Positions 27,017-34,963 of a stretch of 64,000 nucleotides of DNA are shown one piece after another. The stretch is taken from NCBI RefSeq assembly GCF_000940805.1, contig NZ_CP007142.1:906593-970592 (forward strand). Direction: 5' to 3'. The notes beneath the pieces are model-generated. The model was not told where the DNA came from, did no database searches, and saw nothing but the letters and a program-made list of their open reading frames with translations. Position 1 is the first letter of the stretch. Each line of letters opens with the position of its first letter. Origin of the DNA: Gynuella sunshinyii YC6258 (GTDB lineage: Bacteria > Pseudomonadota > Gammaproteobacteria > Pseudomonadales > Natronospirillaceae). Both the position numbers and the translations under genes were made by a program.

Positions 27017-27034
27017 AACCTGATTAATCAGGTC

Positions 27035-27292
27035 TTAAGCTTTTTTCTTCTCGCGCAGTACCATCAAAATACCGCCCATCAGCGCAACCACGGCAGCGGT
27101 GCCACCCAGGTTGATTTCAGGAACAGAAATGGTGTCACCGGCACCTGGGCTCTGATCTTTACCAGGCTTTTGATCATCATTCCCATGGTGCTTGTCATGA
27201 AAATGGAACCACAAAGATCCCATCGCCATCGAAGTTGATGACATTGTCATCATCCCTAATACAACTGCTAATGTCATACAAAGTTTTTTCAT
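27035..27292 (-). CDS. Short secreted protein with VPEID-CTERM-like sorting tail
   Basis: 85 residues from the ATG at 27292; a GTG at 27304 is possible but lacks a ribosome-binding site. It has a Sec signal peptide, then a His/Asp/Lys-rich spacer of about 35 residues (FHFHDKHHGNDD), then VPEIN, a hydrophobic helix of about 17 residues and the basic end REKKKA. This three-part tail matches the VPEID-CTERM pattern, a cousin of PEP-CTERM, in which an exosortase processes the protein. No exosortase gene is in the window. It may bind metal through the His-rich part (inference). Confidence 0.65.
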   Translation of the reverse strand: MKKLCMTLAVVLGMMTMSSTSMAMGSLWFHFHDKHHGNDDQKPGKDQSPGAGDTISVPEINLGGTAAVVALMGGILMVLREKKKA

Positions 27293-27542
27293 GATTTCAT
27301 TCACTCTAAAAGTAGCGTCAGACTCTAAAAATTCGTCGATCTACAATATCTAAAAGATAGTAGTCTCTACTCCTTTAGTATGAGCAGAAAATGTGCCATA
27401 TCGGTAAATATCAATAAAATCAATAAGTTATCAAAAATAAAAATACTGACTGTATAATTTTTCGACACATTTTTATCGTTTTTGAGATACGTGTCTCATT
27501 TTTGTTCGAAAATCGTTCGAAATCAATTAAAAATTCGCTGAT

Positions 27543-28553
27543 CTACCTTTCTTCGATTTGTCCATCCGCGTGTTTGGCAAACCGACCCTGATGACCATGG
27601 GTGTGTTCATGGTCAGGCCAGGGCCAGCCGCCAAATTGAGTCTGCTGATATTCGTGAAAAGTTTGACGAATTTCAGCTTCAGTATTCATTACAAACGGAC
27701 CATATTGAACAACGGGTTCGGCAATAGGCTTGCCTTGCAGCAACACCAGGCGAGCCTCATCATCACCGTTTTTCAGAGTGACCGGATGATCTGAGGCCAA
27801 GTGTATGCCATGTTCTGCATCTATATCCTGACCCGCAACACTCATTTTCATCCCCTGATAGAAGTAAAGTATCCGGTTAAGACCAACTTCATCTGCCGGT
27901 AGCACCCATTCAGCGCCCGGAGCCATTTTAATGGTCCATACCGCTATACGGTTAGCGTTGTCATAAGCCCAGCTTTCCGGAGGTGGCGCAACAGCACTGA
28001 CCCCATCGCAATGGCCCGCAATAATATCTATGGTAACGAGGCGGCCCTGAGCATCGGTATGCTCAACCTTGGGAATTTCTTCGCGCCATAACATTTTGAA
28101 GTGTGGTTCGCACATTTTGCTGCGTGCAGGCAGGTTCAACCAGATCTGGAATAACTCCAGAGGGTTGGATTTGTCGGCATGAACGCAAGGAAACATTTCA
28201 GAGTGTTGAACGCCTTTGCCTGCGGTCATCCATTGAGTGTCACCTCCGCCGTAACGACCGGCAGCCCCCATGGAATCGGAGTGATCCACCAGTCCTTCCG
28301 TGACGACTGTGATGGTTTCGAAACCACGGTGGGGGTGGGCTGGAAAGCCGGCAACCTGTTCCCCGTGGTACATGCGCCAGCCATCTTTAAGGGTAAAGTC
28401 CTGACCGATATTCCGGCCTTTCAGGGACGCATCGGGACCCATTTGGGGGTTGCCTGCAGGGTATTCGTCTTTATGGTGTGCGCAAAATAAAAAAGGATCC
28501 AGCGTGGGCCACTGGAAGTCCAGAGGGAAAATCTGTTTGATGGCAGATGACAT
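27543..28553 (-). CDS. Pirin family protein
   Basis: 336 residues. The N-terminal cupin has the pirin metal site: HPHRGFETITVV (two His), and later KGVQHSEMFP (His and Glu). The C-terminal cupin begins near residue 200 (WTIKMAPGAEWVLPA). Bacterial pirins include quercetin 2,3-dioxygenases and redox regulators; which role applies here cannot be told. It is a single gene, divergent from the VOC-family gene. Confidence 0.92.
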   Translation of the reverse strand: MSSAIKQIFPLDFQWPTLDPFLFCAHHKDEYPAGNPQMGPDASLKGRNIGQDFTLKDGWRMYHGEQVAGFPAHPHRGFETITVVTEGLVDHSDSMGAAGRYGGGDTQWMTAGKGVQHSEMFPCVHADKSNPLELFQIWLNLPARSKMCEPHFKMLWREEIPKVEHTDAQGRLVTIDIIAGHCDGVSAVAPPPESWAYDNANRIAVWTIKMAPGAEWVLPADEVGLNRILYFYQGMKMSVAGQDIDAEHGIHLASDHPVTLKNGDDEARLVLLQGKPIAEPVVQYGPFVMNTEAEIRQTFHEYQQTQFGGWPWPDHEHTHGHQGRFAKHADGQIEER

Positions 28554-28709
28554 GGCTGCTACCTCTTATTGAACAATTGTTGTGAATCTTATCATTAATA
28601 TACATCCGTAACTAAACATCGATTGAGCGTGCTACTGACAGTTTCTGACAATTTGCTCTACTAAACTGTTGGCCGTCTGAGGTGTTAACCAGAAAAATAG
28701 GAGAGGATT

Positions 28710-29078
28710 ATGATTATCGACCATTTAGGTGTATCCGTTTCAAATTACCAGAAAAGCAAAACGTTTTATTGCCGGTGTCTGGCACCACTGAATATTGAAG
28801 AGATTACAGAAGTGCAAGGCTGGTGTGGTCTTGGCGCGAATGGTAAACCGGAATTCTGGTTTGGCGAAGGTGATCAACCCAACGCCCCCATGCACATTGC
28901 CTTCATCGCTGAAAATCGCAAAGCTGTCGATGAATTTTACAGTGCGGCGCTGGCGGCTGGAGGTCAGGATAACGGTGCTCCAGGAATTCGGGAATTATAT
29001 CATCCTAACTATTATGGTGCGTTTGTGATTGATCCGGATGGTCACAATATTGAAGCGGTATGTCATAAACCCGAATAA
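28710..29078 (+). CDS. VOC family protein (glyoxalase/bleomycin-resistance fold)
   Basis: 122 residues, one VOC domain. MIIDHLGVSVSNYQKSKTFY begins with the first metal His (His5), MHIAFIAE has the second, and DPDGHNIEAVC carries the last Glu. Length and pattern fit small VOC proteins often annotated as lactoylglutathione-lyase-like. The substrate is unknown. GGAGAGG lies nine bases before the ATG. Confidence 0.9.
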   Translation: MIIDHLGVSVSNYQKSKTFYCRCLAPLNIEEITEVQGWCGLGANGKPEFWFGEGDQPNAPMHIAFIAENRKAVDEFYSAALAAGGQDNGAPGIRELYHPNYYGAFVIDPDGHNIEAVCHKPE

Positions 29079-29092
29079 ACGCTGTACCTGAA

Positions 29093-29132
29093 ACCGCACA
29101 TGTTTCCGGTTGCTTTCAGCAATGTGCGGTTG
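29093..29132 (+). terminator. Long-loop hairpin after the VOC gene
   Basis: Ten-base perfect stem aaccgcacat/atgtgcggtt around a 20-base loop, 15 bases past the stop. There is no T run of note. Confidence 0.4.
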
Positions 29133-29251
29133 TCAAATTAATATCTGGTGCTCATAAACATTGTTTTGAATAACAACGCAAACGACATGGTTTTGGTAAT
29201 CAAGAAAACTATTGGTCCGGTGCTCTGCCAGGTTCTGACTGAATCATCGGT

Positions 29252-29494
29252 TTATGAACCAGGCTGGTCATTGGACTGACCTCGTCTGGAGATATGTTTA
29301 ACGAGCCAGATCAGCAGCACGCTCAATATGAAAGGCACTCCGCCAATCATCAAAATCCACGGCACATAACGCTGGGATATGGTGCCATCGGATATACTTC
29401 CAATCGCAAAAAACAGCGTACAGCCACCTGTAAAAACTGCCCCCAGCCAACCGATCGTCAGCATTAGCCCCAGCAAAAATGTTCGTAATGTCAT
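29252..29494 (-). CDS. Small two-helix membrane protein in the radical SAM cassette
   Basis: 80 residues with helices at about 7-30 and 43-65, joined by a short loop (SISDGTISQRYVP), and a basic C-terminal tail (KHISRRGQSN). Its ATG overlaps the stop of the radical SAM gene (ATGA), so it is the third gene of the cassette. I do not recognise a family. It may be a scaffold or accessory subunit for the membrane enzyme encoded first in the operon (inference). Confidence 0.65.
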   Translation of the reverse strand: MTLRTFLLGLMLTIGWLGAVFTGGCTLFFAIGSISDGTISQRYVPWILMIGGVPFILSVLLIWLVKHISRRGQSNDQPGS

Positions 29495-30903
29495 GATGGC
29501 CTCCTGACCTGTTTGCGCAATTTCTCGACCTGACCATTGCGGTACAGAGTGTTGTACGTATCAAACGGAATGATCTGGCCGCCTTGGGTGACAAAGTGAA
29601 TACAGGATCGTTTCACGTTACCCACGCAAAAATTGTAGCGATCCAGAAACTGGACGATGGTGATACGAAAAATATTTTCATAACTCAGATTCTGTAAAGC
29701 CGGAATTTTGGGCAGGCAGCACAACAGAGACTCCATTCGTTCGCTGGTATTGAGTTCGCCGCTGGAGAGCGAAAACAACTCGATGACTTTGTCTTTCAAC
29801 AAACTGTTTTTTTCGAAGGATACAGCATTGGGCACATCCTGAATCAGATCTTCTTTGGGAAACAATGAAGTCACCGGAGTGATGCGTTGCTGGTCACGTA
29901 AGGCGTAAGCAATTGAAATGGATTCCGGATTGCAGGGCAACGGAATAATGTCCTGGGCCTCAAAATGCGGTGATTGCTGGTATACCGCTCGGCGGATGTC
30001 CGAGAGCAGAAAACGGTCTTTGTTTTTATCAAAATGATCATTGCGTCCGCTGTCCTGAATCGGCTGAAAGGTGATTCCGCGAACACATTTAAACTGCAGG
30101 GCGTAATCGATGATGGCACCGATTTCCTCATCGTTGACACCCTTCTTGACGGTGACGACCAGTGTGGTGGAGATATTGAATCGTTCGAGATTCTCCAGCG
30201 CCTGTTGCCGACATGAGCGCAGGTCCACGCCGCGCAGATTCTGCAAAGCGGCTTTTTGCAGTGAATCGAATTGCAGATACACTTCAAAACCCGGTTTGAA
30301 ATCCGCCAGTGCGGCAACGAATTGCGGATCGTTGGCAATGCGAACGCCATTGGTGTTGATCATCAGGTGCCGGATGGGCTTGCGTTTGGCCAATGCCAGG
30401 ATATCCAGAATCTCAGGATGAATGGTCGGTTCGCCACCGCTGATCTGCAGCACATCCGGTTCACCTTCACTGGCGACCAGTGCATCCATCATGAATTCTA
30501 TATCGCTCAGCGGCAGATGACGTTTACGCGCCGGGGAGGAATCGGCAAAGCAGACCGGACAATTCAGATTGCACTCCTCATTGATTTCGATCAGTGCCAG
30601 ACAACTGTGTTGTTCGTGGTCCGGGCACAGGCCGCAATCCAATGGGCAGCCATATTCCGTACGGGACTGGAACTGCAATGGTCGGTCGCCAGGCTTGATG
30701 TAATCCTTGCATTGTTTGAAGTAAGCAACATCCGTGGAAACCTTGGTTTTCTGCACACCATGCTCCGGGCATCGCTTTTGATAAAAGACGTTGTCGCCCT
30801 CAAACAGAATTTTTGCCGGTACCAGAGTCAGACATTGTTCGCACAAGGACAGTGTCTGGCCATAAAAAAGATACGGTGTTTGTTTACGTTGTTCGATAGC
30901 CAT
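29491..30903 (-). CDS. Radical SAM enzyme of the COG1964 (MJ0619/Tes-like) family
   Basis: 470 residues. An N-terminal zinc-ribbon-like part (Cys21, Cys24, Cys45, with CPEHG) is followed by CPLDCGLCPDH (86-96) and the radical SAM motif CNLNCPVC (Cys111, 115, 118). ISGGEPTIHPE (154-164) binds SAM. The C-terminus has CIHFVTQGGQIIPFDTYN, matching the family's C-IHY...IIPFxxYN end. Known members include the methanopterin methylase MJ0619 and the archaeal tetraether lipid synthase Tes. It overlaps the upstream Lgt-like gene by 20 bases. With a membrane lipid enzyme as partner, a role in lipid or lipoprotein modification is plausible but unproven. Confidence 0.85.
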   Translation of the reverse strand: MAIEQRKQTPYLFYGQTLSLCEQCLTLVPAKILFEGDNVFYQKRCPEHGVQKTKVSTDVAYFKQCKDYIKPGDRPLQFQSRTEYGCPLDCGLCPDHEQHSCLALIEINEECNLNCPVCFADSSPARKRHLPLSDIEFMMDALVASEGEPDVLQISGGEPTIHPEILDILALAKRKPIRHLMINTNGVRIANDPQFVAALADFKPGFEVYLQFDSLQKAALQNLRGVDLRSCRQQALENLERFNISTTLVVTVKKGVNDEEIGAIIDYALQFKCVRGITFQPIQDSGRNDHFDKNKDRFLLSDIRRAVYQQSPHFEAQDIIPLPCNPESISIAYALRDQQRITPVTSLFPKEDLIQDVPNAVSFEKNSLLKDKVIELFSLSSGELNTSERMESLLCCLPKIPALQNLSYENIFRITIVQFLDRYNFCVGNVKRSCIHFVTQGGQIIPFDTYNTLYRNGQVEKLRKQVRRPS

Positions 30904-31600
30904 TCCTGACCCCCAGACTCATGGCGATACTATAGATCATCAATAACAGACAGATGATGTGAAAGAGATTCAGACTGCCCAGAAGAGCGGCATAAGGTTT
31001 GAGAAATTCCCATAAAAAACGTTGCCCGCCATAAAAACCAACACACAGATAATAGCCGTAATCGACAATAAACTGTTGCCGGACTCTGAGCATGAATATA
31101 ACAAACATCAACAACATCAGCATGGACAGGCTTTCATAGAGTTGCACGGGATGGCGCTGCATCCCATCGCCGAAATCGACGCCCCAGGGCAGAGTGGTCG
31201 GCGTGCCGTAGGTGTGATCCGCAAGGCCGGAAAAAAAGCATCCCAGGCGACCCACGATGACCAGGACGCAAAAAGGAATGACATACATGTACCCGGTTGA
31301 TCCCCGGGTGCCACGCTGGAGTTTGTAAAGCTCGACCGTCAGCGTGGCCCCGAACAGCGCGCCGGCAATGCTGCGGCCGATATTTGATACCCCGGAGAGA
31401 TACAGATTGGCCGTGCCCAGCGCAAACGAGCCAGTCATACTGCCCAGGCTCAGAGCGATGAAGTAACCCGCGCCGATGCCCGCCGCGGTTCTGGTCATCG
31501 GGGATTTTAATTTCCAGCGCACGCTGATGATGCCGGCGACAATAGCCAGTAACAGAGCCAGGCAGTCAAACACAATGTGAGGGGTCAGTGGTTGAAGCAT
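30884..31600 (-). CDS. Lgt-like (prolipoprotein diacylglyceryl transferase family) membrane protein
   Basis: 238 residues from the ATG at 31600; the frame extends to a TTG at 31732 but without a ribosome-binding site or family similarity. It has about seven helices. The Lgt signature is recognisable: GRLGCFFSGLADHTYGTPTTLPWGV (117-141), then RHPVQLYES (149-157). Two residues important in true Lgt are changed: the Asn of GRxGN is Cys121, and the HGG motif region reads SIAGALFG (77-84). It is therefore probably a paralogue that acts on another acceptor or lipid. First gene of the three-gene cassette. Confidence 0.8.
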   Translation of the reverse strand: MLQPLTPHIVFDCLALLLAIVAGIISVRWKLKSPMTRTAAGIGAGYFIALSLGSMTGSFALGTANLYLSGVSNIGRSIAGALFGATLTVELYKLQRGTRGSTGYMYVIPFCVLVIVGRLGCFFSGLADHTYGTPTTLPWGVDFGDGMQRHPVQLYESLSMLMLLMFVIFMLRVRQQFIVDYGYYLCVGFYGGQRFLWEFLKPYAALLGSLNLFHIICLLLMIYSIAMSLGVRNGYRTT

Positions 31601-31882
31601 AAATGCGTAGCGGTTCCTTGTTATTAACCCGAGCTTCAAATCGATCGTCCGGATCTCGTTGGTGGCATCACCCGGAATCGGGGTTGGTTGCCATAATACC
31701 TGCCATTGAAACACGATTGCTGCGACAGACAAAGGCGTTGGTGGAGGTAGAGGATAGCTGTTGGATGGAACAATCGAGCAGTTGACCTGGCGCAGCTGAC
31801 TCTTGGTAAGGTGTTTGCCGGGCTGACGTTGGTAAAGTGGCTGTGTTTTAATAGGCGCTATTGTTGAGACACAGGAAGATAG

Positions 31883-32770
31883 ATGATGACGACTCCTTTT
31901 CAGCCCGGCATCCTGGAGGAAATTCCCGCAGCGGGCTGTTTCTTGTTTGCCGATCTGTTTGATGTCCAGCAGTGGGACAAACTCCGACCGGTACTAGAGC
32001 AGCTGATCGATGGGCACGGTATTGTTCTGGGGGTTGGCTCCAAACTGTTGAAAGCCCTGGGGAAGGCGCCGGAAGGCATGCAGGAGTTCCCTGCCCTTCA
32101 GCATCCGGCCGCCAAACGCCGGGACTATGATCTTTGGTTCTGGTTGCGCGCGGAAGATCCGGGGGCCATACATCATTTGCTCAGAATGCTGCTGAACGCA
32201 ACCGAGGAATTTATCACCGTAAAAGTACAATATCAGGCTTTTCGGTATCAGGAAGGGCGTGATCTCAGTGGGTATGTGGATGGTACCGAAAATCCAACCG
32301 GTGCCAAAGCTGAGGCAGCCGCCTTTGTGAAGTCATCGGATCAGGCTCAGAATGGTGCCAGTCTGGTGACCGTGCAGCCCTGGGTTCATGAGCTGGACTA
32401 CTTCAAGTCGTTGCCGCAGAACGAACAGGATGATGCCATTGGCCGTCGTCTTGCTGATAATGAAGAGTTTGAGGACAGCCCGGCTTCCGCCCATGTGAAA
32501 CGCACCGCCCAGGAAAGCTTTGACCCGGAATCCTTCATGCTGCGACGCTCCATGCCTTGGACTGATCACCGTAATGAAGCCGGACTGGTGTTTATCTCGT
32601 TTGTCGATGATTTTGCCAAGTTTAATCGCATGTTTGAGCGCATGCTGGGGCTTGAAGACGGTATCGAAGACGGCCTGTTCAGTTTTTCCATGCCGTTGTT
32701 CGGGATTAACTTCTGGTGCCCGCCCGTCACTGAAAATGGTCGCATCAACCTGCAGTTTTTGCGAGACTGA
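31883..32770 (+). CDS. Dyp-type haem peroxidase (YfeX-like)
   Basis: 295 residues. The family GxxDG motif is GYVDGTENPTGA (near 130), including the distal Asp. The C-terminal half supplies the proximal His near 205, with the distal Arg region in FMLRRSMPW. There is no twin-arginine signal, so it is cytoplasmic or encapsulated. No encapsulin gene is nearby, and the C-terminal end does not look like a cargo peptide. It likely reduces hydrogen peroxide with an unknown electron donor. Confidence 0.92.
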   Translation: MMTTPFQPGILEEIPAAGCFLFADLFDVQQWDKLRPVLEQLIDGHGIVLGVGSKLLKALGKAPEGMQEFPALQHPAAKRRDYDLWFWLRAEDPGAIHHLLRMLLNATEEFITVKVQYQAFRYQEGRDLSGYVDGTENPTGAKAEAAAFVKSSDQAQNGASLVTVQPWVHELDYFKSLPQNEQDDAIGRRLADNEEFEDSPASAHVKRTAQESFDPESFMLRRSMPWTDHRNEAGLVFISFVDDFAKFNRMFERMLGLEDGIEDGLFSFSMPLFGINFWCPPVTENGRINLQFLRD

Positions 32771-32771
32771 T

Positions 32772-32815
32772 CCCTCAAAAAAGTCCGGCCGTTGATCGGA
32801 CATTGGATTTGAGGG
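32772..32815 (+). promoter_or_regulatory. Nested hairpin overlapping the ABC permease ribosome-binding site
   Basis: Outer stem ccctcaaa/tttgaggg encloses an inner gtccg/cggac stem. The outer right arm runs into the AGGGGAAG ribosome-binding site of the gene at 32823, so folding could hide it. It also sits right after the peroxidase stop. Confidence 0.45.
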
Positions 32816-32822
32816 GAAGCAC

Positions 32823-33584
32823 ATGAATTTCTATTCTATTCGCGCCATTTATAAATTCGAAATGGCGCGTACCTGGCGTACTTTGTTACAGAGTATCGCA
32901 ACTCCAGTGATTTCCACTTCGTTGTATTTTGTGGTGTTCGGGTCAGCCATTGGCTCCAGAATGGTGGAGATTGAAGGTGTCAGCTATGGGGCCTTTATCG
33001 TTCCGGGGCTGGTGATGCTGACGTTATTGATGCAGAGTATCTCCAACGCCTCCTTCGGTATCTACATGCCGAAGTTCTCGGGCACCATCTACGAGGTGTT
33101 GTCTGCTCCAATTTCCTATATCGAGATTATTATCGGGTATGTTGGTGCCGCTGCATCCAAGTCCGTCATTCTGGGTTCCATTATTTTGATCACCGCCAGG
33201 TTGTTTGTGGATTACCACATTGAACATCCCATCTGGATGATCACATTTCTGGTACTGACCGCCATCACGTTCAGTTTTTTGGGATTCATTATCGGCATAT
33301 GGGCGGATGGATTCGAAAAACTTCAGATTGTGCCGATGATGATTGTGACGCCATTAACTTTCTTGGGTGGAACCTTTTATTCAATTGATATGCTGCCTTC
33401 CTTCTGGCAGAAAGTGACACTGTTAAATCCGGTCGTTTATCTGGTCAGCGGTTTTCGCTGGAGTTTTTACGGCTTGGCGGACGTCAATGTTGGTATCAGT
33501 CTGATGATGGTTTCGGTCTTTTTGTTACTGTTTCTAACCATAATCTGGTGGATCTTCAAGACCGGTTATAAATTAAAAAACTGA
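32823..33584 (+). CDS. ABC-2 type permease, YadH-like, without adjacent ATPase
   Basis: 253 residues and six helices. It follows E. coli YadH closely: [55 protein letters not shown], and [37 protein letters not shown]. Such permeases pair with an ATPase of the YadG type, usually encoded just upstream. Here the upstream gene is a peroxidase and the downstream one a GNAT enzyme, so the ATPase must be elsewhere. The cargo is unknown. Confidence 0.9.
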   Translation: MNFYSIRAIYKFEMARTWRTLLQSIATPVISTSLYFVVFGSAIGSRMVEIEGVSYGAFIVPGLVMLTLLMQSISNASFGIYMPKFSGTIYEVLSAPISYIEIIIGYVGAAASKSVILGSIILITARLFVDYHIEHPIWMITFLVLTAITFSFLGFIIGIWADGFEKLQIVPMMIVTPLTFLGGTFYSIDMLPSFWQKVTLLNPVVYLVSGFRWSFYGLADVNVGISLMMVSVFLLLFLTIIWWIFKTGYKLKN

Positions 33585-33596
33585 TAGAGGGGCAGT

Positions 33597-34151
33597 ATGC
33601 CTTTTCCTGCGAACAAAGATGTATCGATACAACCTGCGAGTTTGGAATATGCCCGACCTCTTTACGAACTGATCAATTCTGACCGGACTCACCTGAGTCA
33701 ATGGATGAACTGGGTGGAGATGACACAGCGGGTCGAAGATACCATTAGCTATGTTCAGATCGGCATAGAACAGTATCGCAAAGGTATTGGGGCCCAATAT
33801 ATGGTGTTTTGCCGGCAACATCTGTGTGGGATGATTTCGTTTAACCGTATTGAAAAAAACAACCGCATCGGTCTGGTTGGATATTGGCTGGCCAGAGAGT
33901 TCTGTGGCAAAGGCATTATGACCACTGCGCTCAGGCAGTTGATTGAAATCGGTTTTGATGAGTTTCAATTGAATAAGATAGAAGTTCGTTGTGCCGTTGG
34001 AAATCATAGCAGTCAGGCGATTCCGGAACGGTTGGGTTTTAACTTTGATGGTGTTCTGCGGGAAAACGAATATCTGAATGGCGTTTTCGTTGATCATAAG
34101 GTGTATTCAATATTACGCCGTGAATATCCGTCTTCTCACTCCCAAAACTGA
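33597..34151 (+). CDS. RimL-type GNAT N-acetyltransferase
   Basis: 184 residues. It has the RimJ/RimL layout: YELINSDRTHLSQWMNWV, then IGYWLxxxxxGKG-like GLVGYWLAREFCGKGIMT (acetyl-CoA loop), then EVRCAVGNHSSQAIPERLGFNFDGVLRE. RimL acetylates the N-terminal Ser of ribosomal protein L12; related enzymes act on amino acids or other proteins. It starts 12 bases after the ABC permease stop, so the two are likely cotranscribed. Confidence 0.88.
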   Translation: MPFPANKDVSIQPASLEYARPLYELINSDRTHLSQWMNWVEMTQRVEDTISYVQIGIEQYRKGIGAQYMVFCRQHLCGMISFNRIEKNNRIGLVGYWLAREFCGKGIMTTALRQLIEIGFDEFQLNKIEVRCAVGNHSSQAIPERLGFNFDGVLRENEYLNGVFVDHKVYSILRREYPSSHSQN

Positions 34152-34963
34152 TTTCCCATCCTTTGGCACACGTTCGTGCAGATAAAAATTATGTTAACTA
34201 TCTTATCGGACGTGTGATTCGATTCACTGTGTATAACAGATACACTTATCATTTGTCGCAAATTTCTGTACCTGGTCAGATGGCAAACCGACAAAGATTT
34301 CGTGTTTGTCTTGTATTGGCGACAGTATTTTTTGGAAAGTCTGGCGAAGCCATTCATATATTTCCAGGAAACTTTCACAAACTATTGTTTTTAAAGGGAG
34401 TGATGCTGAATTTTTTTGCTTGTCGTCAAATGGCGACGATCTATTTTGCTCAATGAGCTTTTCTGCTTCTCCCTTGTGATGCAGGTTTGAAAACTGTCAA
34501 TATCATGAGCTTTATATAAAGAGATCTGATTTTTCTGTTGTTTATGATTTTTTATTTTAATTTTGGTGCATATGGTAACCGTTTTCGGTTAGATGTTTTC
34601 TGGGGTGCCGAAATAGTGAAAACATATGATAATTCTAATAATAATGGTATCCCATATGTCCTTTTTTAAGAAGATTGGACTGTCTGTGAATTTTCAAATT
34701 TGTCGATATTTTTAACATGTAATTAAATGCACCGTTATATTTACGTTTATTTTTATTAGGGTTTTTTAAAGGTTTCTTTCTTGTCCTTATTTTGCATTTG
34801 TTTTGATGCATGTCTCATAAAAAAAATTAACCGGTCACAAATTGTCTGGTCGTGCTGAAAAGTTCTCATGGCACGGTTGATGCCTTGTCCTACCGCTGGA
34901 ACATACTGACACTGTTTGACAGTAATGTACTGACGCCCACATTTGGAAGTTTAGGAGAATGAC
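34152..34963. other. Long AT-rich regulatory region upstream of the alginate operon
   Basis: 812 bases without a supported gene. Base composition is clearly richer in A and T than the flanking genes, with many T runs. A taaccg-tttt-cggtta hairpin lies at 34576-34591 and a small inverted repeat actgt-ttg-acagt at 34911-34923, just before the algD ribosome-binding site. I looked for an AlgU-type promoter (GAACTT-N16-TCTGA) and AlgR boxes and found no good match. The algD promoter of Pseudomonas also has an unusually long upstream control region. Confidence 0.6.

Noticed and set aside
34163-34456. 97-codon plus-strand frame upstream of algD
   Set aside because: Translation lacks any domain and the region is AT-rich; more likely regulatory DNA.
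34899-34926. Possible AlgU promoter (gaacat...agtaat) before algD
   Set aside because: The -35 differs from GAACTT and the -10 does not match TCTGA or TCAAA.
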